Positions 11,721 to 24,200 are shown, counted from the first letter of the stretch. The stretch is 64,000 nt of DNA from Kalaharituber pfeilii (GCA_015179045.1 WHUZ01000016.1:1-64000); one strand, 5' to 3'. The notes: a model not told the origin generated them from the letters alone. A program made the numbers and translations.

Positions 11721-13047
11721 GAGGTTGTGTACCTTTGGTACTGACCTGCTTTCGCTGAAGTGGGATGCTGCTATCTCCAGAGATGCGCAATTGAGAGATA
11801 TAGAATTGGGCGCCCTGTTCGGTTCTGAGCCGGGAAGAGGCTTGTTCGGAATCTTATTGCATACGATGGACTATAATGCTCCGGTTGCATATGACTGAAT
11901 TCTAGTGACCAGGGCAACCTGATTTAATTGCTGTTTTTTTAAATCTCAAATTTTTTTATTTTCGTAATTCTGTTTTAACAGTACAGACCTATATCAATCC
12001 CAGTTGCAATGCAAGTAAGTCAGCACGCTCTACCGACACTGCGCACGTCGCTTTCGAGTGGAAGGACTGCCAAGAGAACCGGGGGGTGAAGGGAAAAAAC
12101 AGCTCCGGTTACGGTAAGGGAGCGCGTGATCTACTAGAGCCCTTCAGCTACCAGTGCTCGGCCAATATGCACATGGTTGAGGTAGCGTGCTGAGGGCGAA
12201 AAGTTAAAACTCGAGAACCCGTAATTTGTAAGAAACTCTTGACCCTGGGAACCAGAGCATGTCTTCAGCATGCTGGTGAGGCTCGGTTGCTGGATCTTAT
12301 CGCCGTATTTAGGAAATATGGCATCAGGAGAGAGAAACGGCGTTCTGCCACTAAGTACATACTGTATTTAGGTGCATACATGTCATGTCTATTACTTGCA
12401 ACAGTATTGGAAACATAGATATAGGCGGAATCAATCGCAGCTGGAGCTGAATCGTGGAGTTGTGCCGCTACGCTTGCAGCTGTCTCAGTTGCATACATGT
12501 GATGCCAATTGGCTGCAATCCATGCAAGTCCGTTTCAGCTGGTTGCCACTGATGCAACAGGTTTCAGTGCGCTGCAACAGAGCATCTTATCGGCAACTAA
12601 TACTAAGGTTTGTACAATGAAACTGATCAAATTGGACCTTCTCATATTGGATAACCTGTCCTATTATATCAAATCTGCTCGCCCAGGACCAATTAGGTCA
12701 GTGGTGGTTATTGGATATTTTGTCCTATTGGATAAAACCCTAAGTCCCAGGTCGACGGTGTTTACGAAGCATTCTTATCCACGATTTACTATTTGGTAGT
12801 CCATACATACCTGTAAAACTAGGGTCTTTTTTTACGGGTATGGTCTTGTTTACAAATAGTCTGATTCGCGCGGAGGTTTTACGGTAACGCTGGCTGAATA
12901 GAGCACCATGTCCGCTGTCAAAAGATGTGCCGTTACTGGCCTTTGGTACACATGCCCGTCAAATGGTTTGGCCTTTTGCGAACTTGTGCACAACCCTAAC
13001 TAATAATATTGAACATTTAGTGAGAATGAGCTGCTAGCAGCTGAACT

Positions 13048-13106
13048 TTATTTTTTTATTTTTTTTATCAATACTCGCTTGCGGCCCCTGTGGGCTATGG
13101 CGGGGT
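13048..13106 (-). mobile_element. 59-bp retroposon tail with 9-bp target-site duplication
   Basis: A T-rich run is followed by a segment ending GGGCTATGGCGGGGT, flanked by AGCTGAACT at 13039-13047 and 13107-13115. The element is therefore in minus orientation, with a poly(A) tail. The related S1' position (34125-34140) is empty. The copy-B S2' block has it at 40636-40682, so it inserted after S1 and S2 diverged but before the large duplication. Its end matches the LINE inserted at 33145-33633. Confidence 0.8.
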
Positions 13107-13950
13107 AGCTGAACTGAATGCAAAGTAGACCGATGCTCACAATTGTAGCGTTCCTGATACAGACAAGGTAGAGAAATACTTTATACTTGATAGCGTTATG
13201 CTAAAATGTAGTTTCAATTAACTATTGCTGAGCTACCGCACACTAGGATGAAACTATCACTAGCGTCCCTTTTGAACTATTTTGCTGTCTTGGTTCAGCT
13301 CCTGTCATAGGAAATCCCAATATTTTTCATCTCTCTCAGAGGGGTCTTCGTATACTATCAATAGATTGCTGCACTCGCTGGTTTAGCTCCACCATACTTA
13401 AGTGCACATGTAGTTCAAAAAAGTGGGAATAGTTCACTGGACAGCTCAGCAGCAGGGAGAGTAACTAACCAATGCAGTCATTTCAGAGGATACTAGATGT
13501 TTTCATAAGGCCTGATATCAGTTAGGACCTACAATTGTGCATTATGTAATATCTCAGGAAACTCGTAAAAGTAACACACAAATGCCTGGACTACTACGCT
13601 TCCTATTTCGAGACTAATTGGTTTTACTGCTTCTCCTAATCGAGCTTGCAACTTTGAAGTGCAGGAGAACTTTGAAACATCGGGCTACCAAGGGTTCAGC
13701 GATACTGTAGTCATGGTGGGTCAAGGGACGCTCGGGTGCGGAGGTCAACGAGTCGGTGGGCAAAGTAAGGGTGGACGCGGCAGCCAGATAGGCAATTGCT
13801 TGCCATACATAATATTCAGACTTATTCGAGATTATCAGCCGGAGTGGTGTGACTGGGATGTGGCCGAACAACATTTCTTTTTGGTTATGCTGCACTTCTT
13901 GTAAGACGCAACTTGTCTGCCTCCCATGGGGGTGTCGGTAATCTCTCAAG

Positions 13951-13958
13951 TATTTAAA
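13951..13958 (+). promoter_or_regulatory. Candidate TATA element of the zinc-ribbon gene
   Basis: TATTTAAA lies about 127 bp before the ATG at 14078, followed by a pyrimidine- and CA-rich leader. The same element and leader are kept before the other two copies at 35116 and 41656. Confidence 0.5.
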
Positions 13959-14077
13959 CTCCCACAACTTCCCTTCGTTCTATTCTCAAAGCACTAGAAC
14001 CACCACTGTCTCCAAATCATCAAGCCACCAAGATTGTGCTTCTCCACATCATTCTCTCTCCCAACATAAAGAACACA

Positions 14078-14293
14078 ATGCACTGTGAGATTGTCGAAAT
14101 CGTCACTTGCTACGGCGAACAGCTCACAATCGGTACTTGTCACATTTGTGGCGCGTCCGGAGTACAGCTTGATGGGAACGTATGTTCGAATTGTATTCTG
14201 GTATGTACAAGCAGTGGACCACCTTTCTGCTAGGCCGATGTTATATTTTTAGTTCACTCATGCTAACAGTACAGTAATAAGATTGAACGCTAA
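14078..14293 (+). CDS. Tiny CxxC/CxxC zinc-ribbon-like protein, copy 1
   Basis: The first exon (14078-14200) encodes 41 residues beginning MHCEIVEIV, with cysteine pairs at residues 21/24 and 36/39 (CHIC, 11 residues, CSNC), the spacing of a small zinc ribbon. A GTATGT donor follows at 14201 and CTAACAG ends at 14269; splicing there gives a 48-residue protein ending at 14293. Unspliced reading gives 51 residues ending at 14233. Copies lie at 35116 and 41656. The diverged 35116 copy changes many residues but keeps all four cysteines and the GxSGV core between them, which argues for selection. A TATA-like element and leader precede the ATG. The family is not recognised and the role unknown; binding of nucleic acid or a partner protein would be typical of such a fold but is inference. 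Confidence 0.55.
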
Positions 14294-14690
14294 ATCTTCG
14301 CAAGGTGTCATTGTGGGTGAGAAGAGTGTGTCCGGATTGACCATGAAAACCATTCGCTAGTGAAAGGAAACCTTATGTTATAGCTATCTTCTTCTGTTAT
14401 CTATTTTCGCAGGGTTCAAGTGGGGGGTTTAAGAGAAGTGTGCAGTAGCAGCAGTGTCATGGAGTTTATTAGTCATGTTTATTCTTTTCAGAATACGTTG
14501 ATTATTTCATATTATGCATACTGTCTTCTTAGCTCCTCTGGTCGCAAGGCCTAGGCACAAGTCAAAAAAAAAAAAAAAAAAGGAAAAAAAAAAGTTTCCT
14601 TAGCTTTAGAGAACACAAAATGATTGCTGTAGCTATCGAATTGTTTCTATCCAGTCACTTTTGCTGACTGGATGCAGGTAGGGGTAAGTG

Positions 14691-15114
14691 ACGCTAGCTA
14701 TATGTGTATTTAAAGCGACCGCCAATCTAGTCGTACATACTTCGTACAGCCCATGCTGCAAGGATAGATTGGAAGTATTGGAAAAAAAAAAAAAGATAAA
14801 ATTGATCGATACTTCTCATGCAGCCTCACTTCTACCCATTCAGCTCATAGATTCTGGCATCCTACTGCCTCACCTCATATCGCCTCCCATTATCTCGCGC
14901 CACATCGGCTCGCTTCACACGCACGTATTTTTCAAATTGACGACAATGTCCGCATCACTCCTACATGCCTGTGAAATCAGTGCTGCCATGCCAGCTGCAT
15001 ATAGTAATAGGTATAGACACACCTCAGAAAAAGAAAAGAAAAGCTACCTTGCTTTGCCGTTGCTGCTAGGGGAGCGAAAAGAAGAGTAGCAATGGAACCG
15101 GAAACCTCGGAACT
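14691..15114. other. Spacer between S2 and the transposase relic
   Basis: It contains A-rich tracts and short repeats based on CTCACCTCATATCGCC. A 133-codon open frame (14688-15089) is not kept: copy B (about 42270-42675) differs by indels that change the frame. No gene is supported. Confidence 0.5.
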
Positions 15115-15360
15115 AGTTGCAGTAGAAGAGGGCATTTTTGGACCATTTGTATATAGTGAAAGTAAAGAATCTTACGCAAGCAATCATTGTGAGAATAATC
15201 TTAATGCTTTACAACTAATAATTCCTGAAGCTCTTAATTCTGTTTCTGATATTACTATTAATGGGTTGTTTTAAAGAAGTGTATGGACTATGGAGGCATA
15301 TAGGTATGGTTGTACATATGGTACACAAGAGTTTACTGAATGTATATCTAAAAGCCATAG
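15115..15360 (+). pseudogene. C-terminal relic of a DDE (Tc1/mariner-like) transposase
   Basis: The translated segment with NHCENNLNALQLIIPEALNS and then SDITIN aligns with the end of the mariner-like fragment at 28398-28793 (NCEYSLAGLRETIPKALFS, SDISIR). A second piece in another frame (AYRYGCTYGTQEFTECI) matches that protein's final residues (AYKDGHQYGTEAFENHV). A frameshift or small deletion separates them, and the catalytic region is absent. Copy B has the same relic at 42706-42940, so it predates the large duplication. Confidence 0.6.
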
Positions 15361-16050
15361 AAGAATTAGGTGGATCATTCCTGTATATATAGTAAGTTTT
15401 GTTCTCACACTAGTACAAATTCTGCAAACTGGGCAAATTTGGCACGTTACTTTTTCAAGGTGCTGCATATAAAGTTCAAACTTTCAATCCTCCTCTACTC
15501 AACACCACCTTAATATTTTTAAATTTGGACAATGAAGCGTTGTAGAGCAGGTGAAATAGTACATATCTACATTGTTTATATTTTAACCATAAGTGGTTGG
15601 GTATGAAGTAGTGTGTCAGGTTTAAGTCCATAATTTCGGTCACAAGTGGTCCCTTGTACGTGGACTCCATCATATTTTGTAAAATAATAGCAATGTCTCT
15701 CTCCACTCACAGGTTGTGACTGGATGTATTAGTACGTAAGGATAACTGGCGCTGGCTACTGTATATATGTACTGTATGTAAAGCGACCGCTCATCTGCTA
15801 CCCATGTCCACATCCAAACTCACCTTTTTTTTGACCCTCACGTAACCCCGTTTATCACTACTTGCTATGGCAAGGCTCCAGGGATTAACCCAAGGCAAGC
15901 ATATACTGTAGTAAAATCGTAACCATCTACATGATCCACACTCCACTCCTTATAAGGCGTCAGCCACTTCTCACTGTTCCCGCATTATCCACGACTTTTC
16001 CCTCATCTGTTACAAAAGCTTTAAGGCTTAGAAATTGATTCTAAAGCTGG
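15361..16050. other. Spacer with an old retroposon tail
   Basis: No gene is supported. At about 15822-15890 a short T-run followed by CGTAACCCCGTTTATC and GCTATGGCAAGG resembles, in minus orientation, the LINE tail seen at 3490-3547. It is present in both copies (about 43390 in B). Confidence 0.5.
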
Positions 16051-16620
16051 ATCCCAATTATAACTTACTGACTTACCTTGGTATTAGTATATCACCAGAT
16101 ACCCCCTATAACTAAGGCGCGGAATACCGGTAGGTTGCCGCGTGCATCTAGTGCCACTATACATAATCCGAATGATCACGATCTGACCTTTTGGGAGGAG
16201 ATTTTCTTTCTAGAGGAGGTGTCTAATATTACGAGAGATTACGCTGTGAGTGGAACTAGTATCACATCGGCACTGAAATTTTTTTTTTTTTTTTTTAATG
16301 CCCTTTTCTACATTCCTGCTATTGAATTATTCCCAAGAGTTGCAGACCCACTTTTCGAAAACAAAAAAGCCGGATTCAGATTTACGATACTACCTTAATA
16401 TGCAATATGCAGCATGTGAGAACTTATATTTGCTGGAACATACTCGCTGGTTTGGAAAGTATTGGAACGCAACATAATAATATGCAAGATTTCAGAAGGC
16501 GGATAGTGCATACGCTTTATGCAGCGTTCCAATACTTTCCGAATCAGCGAGTAGATGCATGGTCTCTTGGCTCAGGTCCTAATTTGGTATAGTGGACTGG
16601 CACCACAGGGACATTATCTT
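16051..16620. other. Unassigned region with a poly(T) tract and a hairpin
   Basis: An open frame starting near 16078 (TTG; MVLVYHQIPPITKARN) runs through a poly(T) tract at about 16279-16296. In copy B (43644-44153) the frame is longer (169 codons). The reading through a variable T-run and the lack of any recognisable domain argue against a real gene. The notable structure is the inverted repeat listed separately. Confidence 0.4.
16441..16553. repeat. About 30-bp inverted repeat (hairpin), copy A
   Basis: The arms at 16441-16470 (TACTCGCTGG, then GGAAAGTATTGGAACGC) and 16524-16553 are near-perfect reverse complements with a 53-nt loop. The same structure is kept in copy B at 44011-44123. A transcript could fold into a long stem. 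It may be the remains of a small foldback transposon or a non-coding RNA hairpin; the sequence does not decide. Confidence 0.7.
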
Positions 16621-17049
16621 CCAGAAAAACCTTCAATCATTAGGAAAAACAAAGTTGGAGAAAGAAAAGGTTGTGTGGGGAACAATCAAAAATAATTGAA
16701 ACTGAAATGAGTTCGAAGTTTTGGTGATTTCTACATCTATTGGAAGAAAAGATTTTTTGGAATATCTCTTATGTATGATGGGTGGGGCTAAGTTCGTAAA
16801 TTAGACTTTCTTGATGTTATATTTGTGCAAGGTCTGCTGATAGTAAGTGTGACGAGAGTGATGAATTACTTTACATCAATAAGCTACATGCCATTCGCCA
16901 TTATGTCTGCCTTCATATTCGATTCTTCAGTTTGCTCAAATTGATGCAATTGCGGGTCGCGAAAATGATTTTGCATCGAAAACCCCAATTGTGAAAATCC
17001 CGATTTCATATTTGAGGACTTATGTCCGACATGACCATCTTCCGATGCT
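16621..17049. other. Spacer before S3
   Basis: AT-rich sequence shared with 44180-44600 in copy B, with small indels between copies. No gene or regulatory element is recognised. Confidence 0.5.
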
Positions 17050-17374
17050 TCAAATCTAAATGCTCCTAATTTTTTTTCACAGTCCTTACTGCAGCCAATC
17101 CTCTCCCCCCATTCCCACCCCCCATAGTAAGCCCGCTCTCACGCTTCCCATTTTCTTTTCTTTTCTGTTTCCCTTCTCTTGCCTTCGCCTCGCCCACACC
17201 CTAACGTAGCTACGAAGTAGGAATGGCAAAGCGGAATGTGCAGTAAAACAACTCCCTTAGCATCAGTAATATTTAAAACTGCTCTGTCGTCACCGAATTC
17301 TAGGAACATACACAAACAAGTCAGGCATGATTCGATATTGAAACAGCGATAGACAATGATAGTAGTGAGAAGAA

Positions 17375-17437
17375 ACGGATGAAGAAAAGGAAAAGAAGTA
17401 GAAGAAGAAGAAGTAGAAGAAAAAGAAGGACAGGGAA
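17375..17437 (+). repeat. (GAA)n-like microsatellite
   Basis: A purine-only tract of AAGAAG, AAGTAG and AAAGAAG units, present with small differences in copy B at about 44936-44990. Confidence 0.75.
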
Positions 17438-18059
17438 ATTATAACATCAGCACAAGTGCACCGAACCTCATGCACCAAAGTATCTGACATTAACCCTGGG
17501 TAGCCTCTGGTCACTGGCATTATGAGAAGTATACCCTCATCTTGCTTTGGAATTGGCAGCCCCACTCAGCTAGGCTTTCGTCCGCCGCCATATTATATGC
17601 TTAGTCCTTCTGGAGCCCCTCATGCTCACAATTGAATCCCTTGTGACACCAACCAATAACTCATGCTATCCACTGGCTGCTGGTTGATACACCTCCTGTT
17701 GTTTGGTAATCAACATCCCAATTCACTCAGGCTCTCTTGTGCCGGCAATTTTGGACCTGGTCCTCTTGATCCCACTGTGTATGCAAAACCCCCCTATATG
17801 CACAACCCCCGTGTAGCCACAATCCCAGGTGTGCCCACCAATTGCTTATTTTTTTTCATGAGAAGACAGCACATCTGGATTTGAAATCAGCAGCCAATCA
17901 TGTCATGGACCTAGTCCGTCTGAAGCCACGATATCATGCCCATAACTCCCTTGCACTCATAGTGAGGATACGATGGGTATAAATAATAAGTATAAGAAAA
18001 TACAGAAAGAATTAACTACTATCGAAATGAGAAACAAGGGAGCAGTTGACTACTAAGGA

Positions 18060-18720
18060 GGAATGCGCGTTACCCTAAGCGAGGGTCGGCGACAATTGAT
18101 TGGAAAGGCAGCTACGTATTTGAGAAGCGGAGATGCGACAAGCGGAGAGGCAAGTGGAGAGGCGGAAGGAGCGGTATAGGGAGACGTGGTATAGGCGGCA
18201 AGAGAGGCGGAAGTGGGGTAGTGGGCGTTAGGAAACGGAGGGAGTGTCTTTCATTCCCATAATATGCTGTCGTTATTGTGATCCTGTTAGTACTGCTACA
18301 TTTTGTCGCGATCCGTGGGACAGTGGGGTAGGCGAGGGGACAGCAAAGAGAAGCGACAGGATAACGCTGGGGGCGGCGGAGGAGCGACAAGTAATAGGGT
18401 GTCGGACAGGCTAGGGGGTGGGAAGAGTTATATGGGAGGTGATGTGAGTGTTGTCTGAGAGGCTGTCGGATGTGGGAAAAGCTACAGCGGAGCGGCGGGG
18501 GAAACGGTGGGAGAGGCTGTCGAAGGCGGTGTGGAGAAGAATGTCGGAGGGACTGCCTCATGTAATAAGGGCAATGGAAGGCGGGGATGGGAGAAGCGGG
18601 GGTGGGGGGGGATCTGAGACTAGATGCGGGATGAGATGATGGAATTTGCTGTGGGGGCGACAGTGGGAGAGGTTGTCAGAGAGGTGAGGGTAGCCGGATC
18701 AGGTTCAAAGAAGGCAATAA
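18060..18720 (+). repeat. GA-rich region with 12-bp periodicity (S3)
   Basis: It has units such as GAGAGGCTGTCGAAGG and GAATGTCGGAGG, homologous to 6930-7540 and 10970-11720. The plus strand is rich in G runs, especially near 18598-18612. Confidence 0.55.
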
Positions 18721-18960
18721 TAGGATTCTTTTTCTTGCGAACGGACTGAGCCTCTCGGAAACCACAAAACTGGAGATGAATGGTGAGACTCTGGTTACGA
18801 GACTAGGTGAGACTATGTAGTTTATTGAGCGCAGAGATTAGTCTGGTATCCAGACGCTGACTACGCCGAGTCTCAGGAAAATGGTTGGACTCCGCCAGGA
18901 GCCTGACTACGTAGAGATGTCAAAAAGGTCGAAGGAAGGTCGCTATAATAGGGGATAATC

Positions 18961-21224
18961 GTCAGTTCTAAGCTTTTCGAACATAAATCCCTCGGGTTAG
19001 CGGCACAGCCAACTGCAGCCTCGGCACCATCCCCACTTTGTGTTTCCTTCTAGAAAATATAAACTATGCCTGTATGCCCCGACTGTAAGAGAGACAGTAA
19101 ATTATTCCACAAATACAATTCAAGCAATTTAGTTTAATTTACCTATCCCAGAGGTGGACACTGCATGCTATAGTACTTAACCAACCAGCTTGAAGCGATG
19201 CTAAAGCAAAACTGCGGGCCACCAAGGACTTCAGCCGCACACATGCGTTTGCAGTATCAACTGGATGCATGCCGATGTGCCAGTGCCCCTGCTGCGAATC
19301 AAGGAATGCGTTTATGATGCAGACCACTTTGACAAGGAGTTGACAATTCCCTACTGTAGTGATCGATGCTTTGGCACGCAGACATTTAGAGGAAGGTGCG
19401 CAGTACTAGCTAAAGAAAAACAAAAAAATACAACTTTTTGCGGTCTTGTGCAAATCGAGCAGGCAGAAATAATTTTCTGGAGTGTGGCACTTCAACGCTG
19501 CGCTACCCTTTCATAAGATTTTCTACAATGGCTATGGGGCTGTTTCAATGCATTGGGCTCGAGAGGGTAACACATCACTCGATAGTTAATATGTTAGGAG
19601 CAAATAAAGCAAAAACAACGATGCGAATACTCTCGTAATCCAGCATCCAGCATCTTTTCAGCCGTGCAGCCCCACATCTTGGCATTTTCCTTCCGCAGTG
19701 CGCAACGCAGGAGTCAATGTCAATTGGCATGAGCCCAGGAGTCAATAGTCTACTGAATAAATCTGAGAGCGATGACATAACCGCAAGCAAGAAATTGTAG
19801 TACAAAGGAAATAATACATATGTGGCATATATAGCCAGTCTTCCGAGCTGAGGATACCTCTTAGAATGCTTGATGCAAGAAATTTTTGCATTTCTCGTAT
19901 TGTCACTGACTTCCACCTTTTCGCATGCAAACTACCTCCGCACCTGTTAGTGTTGGTCACAATAATTGACATTTGCTCATGCGAAAGTAATTGCTCGAAG
20001 ACTGTGAAAGGCGTGCGAGAATGTGCCCAAAATGACTTGTGCCTCCGGTCCAAATTCAAGCAATTCGGAAGCGTTCAGTGTCGCTATTTGGATGGAAGAT
20101 TCAGATCCTTCTCACTCAATCCCGTACGTTTGCTAGGCACAGTGAATATGCGAACTCAAAGTGTAGGCCTTCATGAAGTGGAGTTGCGTCGCAGTGAGTT
20201 TCACTAAATTGTCTATACCGACAGCTGCAGAAAGAGGGGCTCTGCTGTGATACCAAGAGATAATGTAGGCTTAATGCTTGAGTTCCGCTCGCTTTCAATT
20301 CCTCCGATCGGCTGATCGTAAGATTTAGCGAACCTACATGCACCCAGTTTACCCTACAATCATTGGTACAGTATCCTGACTTTGTCAAGCAATAGCAACT
20401 TATTGTAGATCCTAGGAGCGGTGGATCGTGAAATGTACTGTAATAGCGCACAACCTTGACACATACCTATGTGAATTAGGACTGGTACTGTACCTTCACT
20501 GGAGGAAATTCTGGAAGCAATATTGTTCACAGATGGCGGGGACCTAGATACTTGTGGAATAGAACACTGGATATAGTATTCCATGAGCTGAGTGAAGATC
20601 AATCCCTGTATTCGATTGGGCTCTACCACGCTATTCACAAATATTCCCGCGCTTGCCCAAGTATAGAGGTGTCTTTTGCGCGATTTCCGAGGATTGTGCA
20701 TTTGCCTTGCACTGAGGCCGTACAACAAGCCGAGGAGGTGCATAACCCCGCTCTCAGCTCCTAGCCTGCACCAACCCCGCAACAGGCAGCCCCGAGCATT
20801 GAAGCCTAGGCACCTGCGTGTGTAATCATACCTGGACATTTTGGATTCAAAATGGATCTATTACTTCGCTGATACTCTACGTACAAGCGATCGTTAACTA
20901 TTTGGCTGAAATATTATGCTAAATTACAAACTGTGCACCAAGCCGCATAGCTGGTGTATCCTGCAGTATGTTTCAGAAAAACCCAGTAGAGGACGGGGTC
21001 ACGTACTAATGTAGTAGAACGGTATTGAACTGTGAAAGATTGACATCCTAGGTTGGCCTAGCGTGAAAGTTGCAGTGCTGAGGCTCTGAATCGCCATCAC
21101 ACGAAGAGACAAGCATCAGCATGATAGTTGCAATCCCACAAACACTCACCACTGACATACAAGTAACAGTTTGCGAAAAATCTCCCATCCAGAATACACC
21201 ACAACCTTACAGCAGCTAATAACG
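18961..21224. other. Upstream region of the copy-A NLR
   Basis: About 2.2 kb shared with 46790-49652 in copy B. Scattered open frames up to 159 codons on both strands are not kept between copies because of indels, so I support no gene. At 19429-19431 the TAC is the empty site of the foldback-type insertion seen in copy B. The last 150 bp before the NLR ATG is well conserved and probably holds the promoter and leader, but I cannot point to a clear TATA element. Confidence 0.5.
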
Positions 21225-24200
21225 ATGTTTGGAAAGAAGAAAAAAATCAGCACACAAGCATCGGTGCCTGAACGAAGAAAAAGGGATATTTTCCTGAAGC
21301 CATTCAGGCGAGATGACCGAAGCCGCTCCCCAAGTCGTAGTGATGGAGATCAAAGTTCGCCTGCGCATGTTCAACAATCTCCTCAGAATGTACAAGGAAA
21401 AGCGGGTAAAGCAGAACAGGTGAATGCTGCTGACCCCGCAGGACAGCAGAATGCCGAAGGTTCAACCCCCTCCCCCGTCGCCCCAAAAACTGCATCAGCC
21501 GGACAGCAGGACAATATTTCTGTCAATTTATGGGTGGAAGCGCATGAAAGTCTTCCGGAGGAAGTCAAAAGGATCCTGGTGGACTGCGGAATAATCATCA
21601 ATGCAAAATCAAGCCAAACCGGGTTTCTGGATGAAATTCTGCATGTTGCAAAGGAGGCAAAAGAGAAAGCGGAGGCAAAAAGTGGAAAATTTAAGTTTGG
21701 GAGCATGGAAATAGATTTGGGTCAAAAGGTGCAAGCAATAATCTGCTGGATTGATAAGTTCAAGACTATTGGGGACATAGTCATACAATATGATCCAGTG
21801 CATGCTGCCTTGCCTTGGGCGGGGGTTAGATTTATCTTGCAGGTAAGTAAATTTCGATACAGCTCCCTTTTTGCCTGTTCGGGATAGAGTCCTCCTATCT
21901 ACCTATCATGTGGTGGATTGAGACAAGTTGTTGCCAGAATACTAACAGGATTTGGTCCGCCAGATGATTGTCGACAGACAGGAATCTATGGAAGCAGCAC
22001 TGATTGGAATAGAACGCATTACTATGCTCATTAGCCAAGGTACCATATATGAGCAGTTATATCTAACAATTGAGGAACCGTCTACCCAGGGGAGGGATGC
22101 AAAGAACACCCTTTACAGAGCTCTTATAAAGTTATATGCAGCGATCCTGACTCTGTTGAGCATTCTCATGCGACATTTCACGAGTAACACAGGTACGTGG
22201 TATGCTCCTGTACTATATGGCTATATGTCTGCTAAGTACAATGCAAAAATCATTTATATACACTAGCGAAACGTATTCTAAGAAGTGCAATCAATCCGGG
22301 TGCCATTATAGAAAAGCTGAAGGCATTAGATGGTCCAGAGTCCGCAGTAAACACAGCAGCTGGAGTAGTGGAATCATGCTGTAGGTTTCCTCTAATACAA
22401 CTTTCATGATACTCTGCCGCTAATTTAGCTGTACCACATGGAATACAGATCAGGCAGAGTCAAGACATTTCCATAAAGGTGAGGCGTTGCAATCACTACG
22501 CATGATATATTCATTCTAAACTTCGCGGTTTATTCAGAAACTTTCAAGGATCTCAAAATGCTTCTGAAAAGTTTTGAGGCTATCCTAAACCGAGTGGACA
22601 CAACTGTTGCTAAGATGTACCGGAGAATTGAAGGTATATAAGTATTCTGTCTCGAAATTAAACCCTATACAGGAAATATTGACTTATTCCTGGTGTCTAG
22701 ACACGGAGAGAGTCAAGATTCTTGAATGGTTATCCAATATCCCGTATCGAGGCCACCATAACCATGCCCAAGAGGGCCGTGTGAAGGGTACTGGACAATG
22801 GCTTTTTAAACGACAAGAATTTCAAAGTTGGCTGAGGTCACAGCAGTCAGAAATGTTATGGCTGCACGGAATTCGTGAGTTGAACTTGTCATCATTCCTA
22901 CACAAAGAGAATTGCTAACCAACCGACTTCAGCTGGTGCTGGAAAGACAAAGCTCATGTAGGTATTAAGTCCTATATTTGCAAGGCTGGCTGCTAATATA
23001 ACCCTGGTGATAAACAGCTCTGCTGTCATTGATCATTTGCAACTAAAAGTGGACAAAGTCTCATTCTTCTATTGCAAGCGGGACGAAGAGCTCCGGCGGG
23101 ATAGGCAGCAAATATTACTCGCACTAGTGAAACAGCTTGCATGTCCTGACAATGAGACAATCTGTACTATTGTACAGGAAATTTACGAGAAGGAGCAGAA
23201 AGATCCTTCTGCAAGGAAGCATCTTCCCTTTCATGCAACAACCACCCTTCTTACCCAATTGGTAGACTGCTACCGAGAACCTATTATTGTCCTAGATGCT
23301 TTAGATGAATGTCCCCAAAAGACCATTATAGACATTCTCGATGCATTCTTCACCATCATGAAGGCTTCGAAGGTTTCTGTGAAGGTGCTGGTGTCCAGCC
23401 GCCACAGCCTAGATATTGAGATTCGCATGCGGAATGTTCCTCATGTATGCATTGAAGCACGAGACAATGCTCAGGATATTCAAAATTATGTGGAAACTGA
23501 GTTAGAGACCCGAATCAATGCAAAGAGGTTGCTCCAGGGAAAGGTGTCACCAAACCTTAGAACAAAGATCAAGGAAGTGCTCCTAAGTGGCGCCAATGGA
23601 ATGTAAGTTATCTATCTATCTTATCTTTACCTACAAAATGCTTTCTTTATGATACCATAGTACTTTGAAAGTGAGGGACTGTTATTGCTTTCTGGATACT
23701 TACAACTATACTAGGTTCCTCTGGGTTGATTATCAATTGCAGGAGCTCTGTAACCTACGTCTTGAGCGGGATGTTCTTGTGCGGCTGGGAAAGCTTCCTA
23801 AGGATTTGACTGAAGTTTATCATGAAATAATGGCTTCAATAAAATCCCAACCTGGGAGTGCACCTATCCTTGCAGAGCGCGCCCTGAAGTGGATGCTAGT
23901 TTCCTTGAAACCGTTGAGGCCTGAAGAATTGTGTGCAGCTTCGGAGGTGGACTCAACGCTGCCTATAAATCAAACAGGTGAAGACACAGAAACCATAGGC
24001 GTAGGGGTTGAAGTTGAAGTTCTCCTCAGCTTCTGTTCAGGATTACTTGTTTTAGACAAGTCTCTTAGTGTCGTTCGCTTTACGCACTTGTCCGTACAAG
24101 AATATCTAGAAACAAGGATTGATGGATGGGGTGTTTTGGATGCCCAACTTCTTGTCGCTGAGGCTTGTTTATGGATCCTCCAAAGGTACGAGAATAGCTT

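Larger units (their letters stand above)
9030..14690. repeat. S2 block of copy A
   Basis: This is a diverged paralogue of S1. It opens with the same CTGTAACAGCC segment, lacks the part of S1 carrying the MAIRDFGF relic, then follows S1 through the middle region, the GA-rich region (10970-11720), a retroposon tail (13048-13106) and the zinc-ribbon gene (14078). It ends in an A-rich tract near 14564-14592. About 9040-10970, 11730-13040 and 13110-13950 hold no gene I can support. Its copy-B partner (36640-42250) is much more similar to it than S1 is, so S1 and S2 diverged before the large duplication. Confidence 0.75.
17050..18960. repeat. S3 block of copy A, a diverged paralogue of S1/S2
   Basis: Order and wording resemble S1 and S2: a stretch with TTGGAATTGGCAGCCCCAC matches the CTTGGTAGCCCA region near 6400, followed by a GA-rich region (18060-18720) and then a tail that corresponds to the segment after the GA region in S2. 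It lacks the zinc-ribbon gene and leads to the NLR. Relative to copy B about 257 bp was lost at 18702-18707, between GGTTCA direct repeats. Confidence 0.6.

Noticed and set aside
20360..20839. 159-codon minus-strand open frame upstream of the copy-A NLR
   Set aside because: The copy-B counterpart is broken into pieces by insertions and deletions, and no family is recognised.
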